From Ophiothrix spiculata (taxonomy: Eukaryota; Echinodermata; Ophiuroidea; Amphilepidida; Ophiotrichidae): a stretch of 23,828 nt of DNA. Shown in pieces: positions 11,101 to 20,100 of the stretch. The DNA is taken from the NCBI GenBank assembly GCA_000969725.1, contig JXSR01S059757.1, one strand, 5' to 3'. Under the pieces are notes generated by a model that did not search any database, was not told the origin of the DNA, and was given only the letters and a program-made list of their open reading frames with translations. Every line of letters begins with the position of its first letter. Position 1 is the first letter of the stretch. The translations under genes were made by a program, and so were the position numbers.

Positions 11101-14100
11101 TCTGACTTCCTGTTTAATTTTGTCTTAATTTCTGCTGACCATTATGAATTCTTTATTGGATTTTCCTCTTGAAGTGCTGGCAACCTCTCCCCTCAGTCCA
11201 GGGCTTTTTGTGTGTGGTGTATTTGTATATGGTCCAGGAAATCTGCCATTTTTATGGTTGTGGAAGATCAAATATCAGAGGAAACATGGATTATTTATAT
11301 CGGATATGGCACCTATGAAAGCATTAATCTTGTTAAGAGTCTAGGTCCTTTGATATAATAATTAGGTTTTTGCCCCTATTTAAGTGTACGCAAACACTTT
11401 TGATCGCCACTGTAGTTTATTGGTGTATGAATGGAGATAACTGAACTTATATCTTGAGAATATGCATGAATAGAGATGAAAGAAGCTATATTTTAAAAAC
11501 ATGCAGGAACAGAAATAAGGAAATATATCACCTCCACTGAGATTTTAGGGGGTGCTTCAAAACTCAATCGGCAGTTGCCTGCCGGTTCTTGGCATTTCTG
11601 ACCAGTTCAACCGGAATAAACAATAGCCAACTGCCCAGAACAGGCAGACAACAGTCAGTTAAATTTTGAAGCGGCTCCTTGTGTTTTGCAAGGGTATCTT
11701 CATTTGTCTGTTTTAATAAATCAAAGCACTGAAAGATCAAAAGTTTTTTGGGTTAAAATTTGACTTTAAAAATGTGAGAGATGCAAGTAAATTCTTTTTC
11801 TCTCTCTTGAGATTTATCTTTTTTCCTACAAAAAAATATGCCCCTGTTTCTATACTCAGTCACTCAATTGAATCCTGGTTCCAAATTTTAAGTTCAAATT
11901 CTAGATTTGGACCCAGACTTGCACCCTTGTTCATATTCCTGGGTTGAGTCCCATATCCTGGGTTCAAATACTGGGTTGAGATCTCAGGTTCGAATCCTAC
12001 CTCTGAACCATTTCTGATGATAGTATGCGATGACACTGCTCCGTTTGGCTGTCCAGGCTCCAGGATATTGATGGTCAAAGTTGTTGCCTCAAGCTCTGCT
12101 ATCTCTGGTGCCATAACATCCTAAAAAATAAAAATGTCAATATTAATCTGAAGCAATGAATAATCAAATCTTCATGTGAGTGCAAGAAAGTCATATCTGC
12201 AATGGCTTCCTTATGTTATATTCTTAAACACCAGAATGTGAAAAATCACTTGAATTTTCTGTCCCATATGTCAGTGCCTCTTGAAATGGTAATTCAGGTG
12301 ACACCATCATCTGAATAACCATTTCAAGAGCCACTGACCCAAGACTGGACATCATACAGTGTGCAGTTCAAATTTATGACAAATGGCAGCTATTGCAGAT
12401 ACAACTTCCTTGCATTCATATGACGAAATGTGAATTTCAAATGAGTTAGCCTATTGGCTACTTTAGTTTGACATCCATAAAGCTGCTTTCAGAGTGTCTG
12501 TCATGGCGGTCGTACGACCAGCATGACGTTAACATTTTAAGTGCGCAAACTTGACCTTGTCGCTTCTGGAAATTTTTGCGGCAAGTACGAAAAGCCCATA
12601 TATCAATTATCCTGTTGTGTTGGTTGCAACGACCCAATATTTAGAATTGGAAAAAAAAAATAAATTTCTTGCGACAGAATATCGCGGCATATGCAAAATA
12701 TGCATTACGACAACTCAAATTTGCAAATGCTTGGTGTTTGCCGCAACTACAAGCTTGGTCGTCTGCGCAACGACAGCTACTCTGAAACCACCTTACGACC
12801 TACACTCTCTGATTCAATTGTTGATTGATTCTTGATTTCTTTTTATAATCAACCTGTACCTGGCTCTCTTGGACAGCTGTAACAACTGAGCTATACAGTC
12901 GGATGGAGAAGGATGGACAACGCTAAATCAATATGCCTTCAATTCTTACCCCTATCAGCAAACATCTACAGAGATGAAAGCCAATTATTCAAAAACCATC
13001 GTCTCTTCTCCATCTCAATGTATACCTCACGTGGTAGTGATAGGGCTAGTATTTCCAAGGTCCCAGGTTCAAATCCCAAATGGTCAGTAAACATTTTCAC
13101 AGGTTGTCACTTTGTTGTGTAGTGTATGATTTATAATTATTTATGTATAAATTAATCTGACTTCCTGTTTAATTTTGTCTTAATTTCTGCTGACCATTAT
13201 GAATTCTTTATTGAATTTTCCTCTTGAATCAAAATTGATACCACATCTTCTGCAGTTACGAAACCTTTTTGATTTTTTATTGGAGGAGGGAGAGGAACGG
13301 AGGGAAAGGGGGGTAATGTGCTTACCTGAGGAGGAGCTTCCATCATCCTAACAAGTGCCCATGTACTCGCAGCTTTCCCGACAGAATTCATTGACGTCAC
13401 CATATACTCGTACGTTTCATCTGGAATCAACGCTGAATCCAAGTCCGTATACCGCTTCTCCGTTCCGTTCACCAATAAAACTGGGTCTGATCGATCTCCA
13501 GTCGATCTAAACACTCGACGGCGGAATAGTTCATAACCAAGGATGATTCCGTTTGCATTTTGTGGTGGTCCCCACTCGGCAGCAATACCAGTGGCTACTC
13601 CTGTGTTATCACTCAATGGGGTCAGAGTTGGAGCCAGCTGACCACTGGGCATATGTTCAAATGTTGATGCCTCAACTTGTTCACTTAGGGCGCACCCAGA
13701 TACAGTACAAGCTTCAATGCGAAATTCATACGTTGTAAAATACTGCAAATTGCTTACTTCAAAACTGAACAATTTACCAGAATAGACCACTCCAGTGTCC
13801 ACGTATAGAGTGTAATTTTGTATGTCACCATTTGGAAATCTCGGCGGCTGCCAAGTTGTGAGAATTGAAGTCGACGATAAAGTCTGAAGTAGGGGAGGAA
13901 TAAGACCAGCTGGGGATGACGATGATGTTCGTACAGTCCCAGGAGGGCTAATGGCGCTTCCTTTACTGTTAAATGCAGTAACAACATACGAGTATTCTTG
14001 GCCTGGAGTAAGCCCTCGTCCACCATCGCCAAAATCTTGGAATCGTTGCGCGCTACCATCATAAATCAGCTTCCCGTCGCGCCGAAGCTCATACCGGATT

Positions 14101-17100
14101 ATTCGTCCGTTAGGTTGGATTGGTTCATTCCAACTTGCTTCGACGGCTGTTGAGCTAAGGGCTCGCAATTCTGGCTGGCTCATACCGAAAGGAGTGGACT
14201 CATGAGGGCGCTCAAGTGATGGTAAACTTTCTTTACAACCACCTGCCGTACATGCTACTAGCGTGAAAGAATATTCTTGATAAGGTGTAAGTGCACTGAC
14301 TATATGATGTAGACCTAGCCCAACATAATCTACTACGCCATCAACTTTAAGTTCATAACGAATAATTTCACCAAAGTCAAGAGATGGGCTTATCCATGTG
14401 ACTTCAATCTGGGTAGAGCCGATAGCTCGTGGTACCGGGGGCGGCACTTCACCTGGAGCAGTTTCAAGGGTCCGAATTAATTCAGGAATACTTGTAGTAC
14501 AACCTCCCCCTGAACAAACAGTTAATGTATATGCGTAAATGGTAAAAGCTTTTAATCCAATATCAGTGTATTGTAACTCGGTGTCAGCAGGAAAACTAAA
14601 CGGAGCACTGCTATTCCTTTGCAGCTGGTAACCTTGTATGATGCCATTGCTCTGGCCGGGTTCGGACCACTGAATATTCAAAGATGTTGGATTACCTTGA
14701 ACGTGACTTAAAACTGGCGGTAAAACCCCAATAGGTGGCGCTTGCTCTGTTCGTATCTCTACCCAATCACTACTCACATCACCTCTAGAGTTGACAGCTC
14801 GTATGCTATACTCATAAAGCTGGTATGGATGTAAAGTGTCGTCTGCATAATCAAACTCATCTCGATCGGTGTCGTATTCCGTATAAATCACGCGTGTTTC
14901 TGTAAACAGGCTGTTGTCTGTATCTCGGCGTCTCCTTGATGATAACGTTGATGTTCGCCGTATGATATCGTACTGCTTTATGTGACCATTAGGATTAACC
15001 GGCGGTCTCCATATCAACTGTACTACAGTCGCATTAACATATCCAAATGTTGGAGGCGCTTGATCATCGGGTGCAATTTCAGCTGTTGTAACAGTCTGTG
15101 GATCACCTCTGCCACAGCCGATATTTGTACAAGCTTCTAGCACGACAACATAATCAGTGAATGGATCAAGCCTGCGGAAGAGAAAAACTCTGTTTAACCC
15201 AACGTAAATCGGTGTTCCCAGATAAATATCCTCGTAGATTCTGAACTCTATGATTTCTCCGTTTGGCTGCCCTGGCACCGCCCATCGTAAATACAACGAC
15301 TGCCCATCCGGTATTTGTTCCACAAAAAATTCACCGATATCAGCAGGCACTCCTTGTTGAGTTGTTACTTCAGCCCAGGATCCCGGTGACTCCCCAGCTC
15401 CATTGATAGCAATAATCCTAACATTGTATTGTGTGTAAGGAAGTAAACCATAAAAGGTGGCGGATTGAATGGAACCGTCAACAGAAGCAGCAGGAATTAT
15501 GGGATGGCTTAAAGTCGGATCATTTGAAACTTGCTGATACTCAATACGATAGGCCGCTATCACTCCATTCGGCGATGAGGGCGCACTCCACATTGCATTT
15601 GCAGCGTATGGACTAACAGCATCTACAGTTGGTCTTGGAACACCTTGGGGAGGGGCTTCAAGCGTGCGTACTTCTGCCCATGGGCCATCAACGCTTCCTC
15701 GCGAGTTTTCAGCTCGGACTCGATACTCGTATAATGAGAATGGTGAAAGCCCACCACCAGCATCCTTAAAATAAGTACCGTCACCATCGGCTAAATAAAC
15801 CAGCAATTCCTGCAGGGTTCCATGTACTCTTCTATATATGTAATATCTAGTTATAATGCCATTGGGTTTTGTGGGCGGCTCCCATGTGACCTCGACAACT
15901 GAAGAGCCTGATGAAACCAAACTTGGTTCACCTTGATTTTCTGGCGGCGCTTCAAAAGTCTGCGCATATGATTTTGGACCGACACCACATCCTCCGTTGT
16001 TACATGCCTGAACTCTCACATCGTAATATGTAAAAGGCGTCAAGCCAGTAATCGTGATGACGGTATTCAATCCCGCAGTCCGCGTAAATTGTTCAATTGA
16101 TCCACTTTGAAGCATGACTGCATATTGAGCTACGACTCCATTTGGGATTGTGGCTGGTGTCCAGGTGGCGATGATTACAGTGGCACTTTGTACAGTGAGA
16201 GAAGGCGCTGGGATCCCTTCTGGGGCATTTTCGTAGGTTTGGCAAACGTAAACACTGCTGTTTGTGCTGCCGGCGATGGTCGATGCTTCCAAAATGTATT
16301 CATATCTGAAACCACAAAGTTATAACAAAGTTAATCTTAGATCAAAAATCTGCTTTCTTCACAAGAATGTAGTAAGTAAATCATCATGAGAAAGCAAGAA
16401 AAACGTATCTGCAATGGCTGCCATATGTTATATGTTTACTTCAAGGCTTGGTGTCCAAAGACAATTGCTCGCCTGAGTGACATTCGCTCACCCTTACAAA
16501 GAAAACTTCGCTCCAACGGGAAGCGACATTCGCTTATTTTTCGCTTTAACAAGTTTTACAACATTCGCTACACTTCAGATTGAAGTGAAGCGAAGATCGC
16601 TCCAAATATTCTTGGGTTTGTTTATTCAATAATCATAGCACTACAACATGCTCGAGTGACATTCGCTTTTATCGATTGAAACAATGTTTGCGCAGTGAGA
16701 GCGACATTCTCTCTCCGTTGTAGAGAATAAGTCAGAGCGAATATCATGAGCGAATGTCATTAGGCTGAGCAATTGTCTTTGGACGTCAAGCCTTAATGCC
16801 TGGTCACTAAAATGTGAATAATCCCTCAAATTTCCTCTCCTATATGTCAGTGGCTTTTGACACTGTCACCTTAACAAGAGCCTATCTATCTATATCTATA
16901 TTGAGACCTAAGACTGGACATTATACAGGGAAACATGCAAATTTCTGAAAATGGCAGCTATATTGCAGATACGACTTTCTTGCACTTGTGTGACAAAATG
17001 CAAGCTACTTTCTTTCATCTTGGTAGGTTTATGAAGAAATAAGAATTCGATTATAAGGTCATCAATGGTAACATCATTTTTAATGTGAAGAAACAGGACA

Positions 17101-20100
17101 ACGTAGTTCAGTTTGGGGAGTTTAAGATATATATTTTTGTAAATTTGAGCAAAATTTTCAACATATGTGGCTTTTGCCCATAGATTACAACATAATAAAT
17201 GCTGAATATGTTGGTCGACATTAATAGTATTTTTTTGTGAATGCTGGTCATTGGAACGATTCAGACTACTGTTAAATAAAAAAGTAAAGCAAGGGAAATC
17301 AAAATCAAAGTACAACTTTCGGGTTGGTCCGGGTCAGTGGTACAGATACATATAGGGAATGGCCAGGGTTCAAAGGGTTAAAGCATAGGTAGTAATAGTG
17401 GGCTCAGGGTTTAAAATTCATTCAGCCATTCTACTACATTCCTACCTACCTGCTATTTGGTACCAATCCTGTATCAGTAAAGAGACGTGTATTGGCATCG
17501 CCTTGGAACACGAGGGCGCCATAACGGTAGAGTTGATACGTTGTGATGACACCGTTCGGTGTCGTTGGTTCTTCCCAGTATATCTCCAGAATGGATGCGC
17601 TTACGGATACATGCACAGGCGCCGATACACCTACAGGGGAAAAAATAGCTAAGTGAATATGACGTGGATACTATGATCATTGTTGGTGTTGTTGGTTCTG
17701 TGCTATGTTTCGCCACTAAACCCTCTCATAGGAAGCAAGGCATGATGGGAAGGTCCTGGGCTCTATTTCATAAAGATTTAAGAATATTCCTAAGTTGGTC
17801 TGCAGAACAATAATCATTTATAAATCCACAAATATCTTAGACTTTGAGAACAATGAGTTCTGTTTCCTAAAGCAACTTTGGATGTTAAATGTTAAATTAA
17901 TATCAGTTTATGAAATTCCTATTCCACAGTTGTCAAGAAAATTTAAAACGAAACAGAAAAGTTCTTATCTTTATTCAAAATGTTAACTTTAAGTCTGATC
18001 TTAATTGGACTATATTAGGTCAAAGGTCAATTACTCACAACTTCATTTGTATAGGACAAAGGCAGAAATGTTTAAACTATTCAAATGTTTTGGCCTAAGT
18101 TGGGAAATTTGATCACTTTCAAGTTGAAAATGTTCAAAAATTTCTTGTTCTGAAGTAACTTTACAAATTTATACTTAAGAATATTCCTAAATAGCTTTAT
18201 AAAATAGAGCCCGGGTTTCTCCTTTTATTTAAATACAAGATACACTTAACATACTGTATAGTGGTTTTTCGTGCTACTAAATAAATAAAGCGCTAAAATA
18301 AATGCACCACGAAAATTACTGTGTATGTGTTACAAAGGCAGTTCCATACTCGACCAAATTCACATGCGCGAAAATAAAAACATGCGAAATGATCCCAAAT
18401 TTGTTGTGCGCGAAAATTACTGAGCGCAAAAATACTGGCGTTTACAGTATACAAAAAATTCAAAAGAATATATCTTTTAAATAAACTTACCTTGTGGTGC
18501 GGCTTGGAGAGTAGTGGCCCCCACCGGGTTGCTAGTAGTGCACCCTGCTGCCGTGCATGCTGTAACTGTATACTGGTAAAAAGTGTACGGCACAAGATCT
18601 GAAAGAAAAAAGATAAAATAGCTTAAGCTAGGAGTCCAGAAGTCTTCCAGGTCCTGAATTTGCAACTTCTAAAAGCCAAGGACTCAAAGTGCTTTCTGAA
18701 GTGCAAGGAGTCAACAAGGTCCAACACAAGCAGCTTTTAAAAGCAAAGGAGTCAGGCGGGCGTCAACAAGCACTTTTTTTGAAAGCGAAAGTTTTTTAAG
18801 AAAAGTGTCTAACGTATCTTTTAGATCAAATCCAATGTTAATATGTATTTTTATGTGCATTATAAATTATATTTCTTGTATATCATTTGATTGTTGTGTT
18901 TTATGTCATTGCATATCATTTAAGGGACCCCATTGGAAATAAGCCTCTGGGCTTAAAGGGCAATCCTGATGTCTCCTCCGCTGTCTTGTATATATTTCAT
19001 GTTGTTTAAAGTACCTAAAAGATTCTTTATATTTGTAACTGGTATAAATGGAGATACCGCTGAAATAAAATCAAAAAGATTCTTTTGCCCCCTTTTGTCT
19101 GAATTCTCTGTTTGCTAATTTAAAAAAACACACCTAACTGTGCTACTATTGTTGATGGATTTAATTTGTGAACGAGTACTCAAAGTCACAAACGCAATTA
19201 CCTTGTAAATGTACGCTCGAGTCAGAGACCACTGCGTATTTGGTACAGACACGAGTTCACGAATTAAATCAAACAACAATACTAACCTCTATGTATAAAG
19301 CTGTAGACTCCTGGTTCAGTTGTAAAGACGGGCTCTTCCTTTCCTGTCAGCGAGACTTGATAGGACTCTATAACTCCGTTAGGAAGTCCCGGCTCCCTCC
19401 AGGTGATACGAAGACTCGTAGCATCGACAGCTATGACGATGGGGTCAAAGAGGTTGTCCGGCGCTGCTTGAAGGGTTGCTGCAACAACCTAGAAAAAAGA
19501 AAGGTCAAAATTAACTTAAAAGGTCAAAAATTAACACGAGGTCAAGAGGTCAAAAGGTCAATGAACTTTAATCAGGGTTGCCAGCCCTTGAGATGAAAGT
19601 ACGAGATGCAACTCTGCCCAACAAAGTAAAAATGCAGTATGTGCATTGCAGATATATTGCAAGTTACTTCCTTTTCCCTAAGAGAAATCCTGCTCAAATG
19701 AGCAGAAGATCAATTCTGTTTCATAACTTAAACCAGTATGTACACTGTAAAATCAAATATTTTCGCGCTCAGTAATTTTCACGCACGGGCCAATTTTGAA
19801 TCATTTCGCACATTTCAATTTTCGCACTTATGATATTTTTTATATGCAGCGGTACGCACATAGCATTTTTGCAGTACATTTATTTTCGCGAAAAGCAACA
19901 GAGCATAAAGAGCACGAAAGTAAATGTGGCCCGAAATATACCACTTATACAGTATATCAAACATCCCCTTGGCACATACCTATATGGGGACAGAAAGCAC
20001 ATCCTACAGCTGTACAAGCTCTAGAATACATGTAATGCTGGTAGGACTAGTTATATAACACCATCAGGGTGTTATCTGACACCCCATCCCCTGACACCTA

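Larger units (their letters stand above)
9117..11173. repeat. Tandem duplication, unit 1 (2057 bases, contains exon 7)
   Basis: It starts GTGCTGGCAACCTCTCCCCT inside Tc1-like copy B and ends TTTTCCTCTTGAA directly before unit 2. The two units are nearly identical, with the 255 bases around the exon unchanged. Most differences lie in the MITE near 10570-10740. Confidence 0.95.
11174..13228. repeat. Tandem duplication, unit 2 (2055 bases, contains exon 7)
   Basis: Head-to-tail partner of 9117-11173 with no spacer, offset 2057 at the left and 2055 at the right because of small indels. It ends about 97 bases before the giant exon's donor. Confidence 0.95.

Noticed and set aside
13197-13325. Extension of the giant exon's open frame to 13197
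   Set aside because: A strong CAG/GTAAGC donor at 13326/13325, loss of FN3 character, and correct phase with exon 7 show it is intron read-through.
16290-16292. Start codon of a 1031-residue protein
   Set aside because: The codon is TTG in the middle of YEYILEAS; the frame continues upstream to a clear acceptor and joins exon 5.
18302-18595. 100-codon minus and 60-codon plus frames
   Set aside because: They cover a foldback MITE and the exon 4 antisense or alternative frame.
19168-19596. 142-codon plus-strand frame
   Set aside because: It is the antisense shadow of USH2A exon 3.
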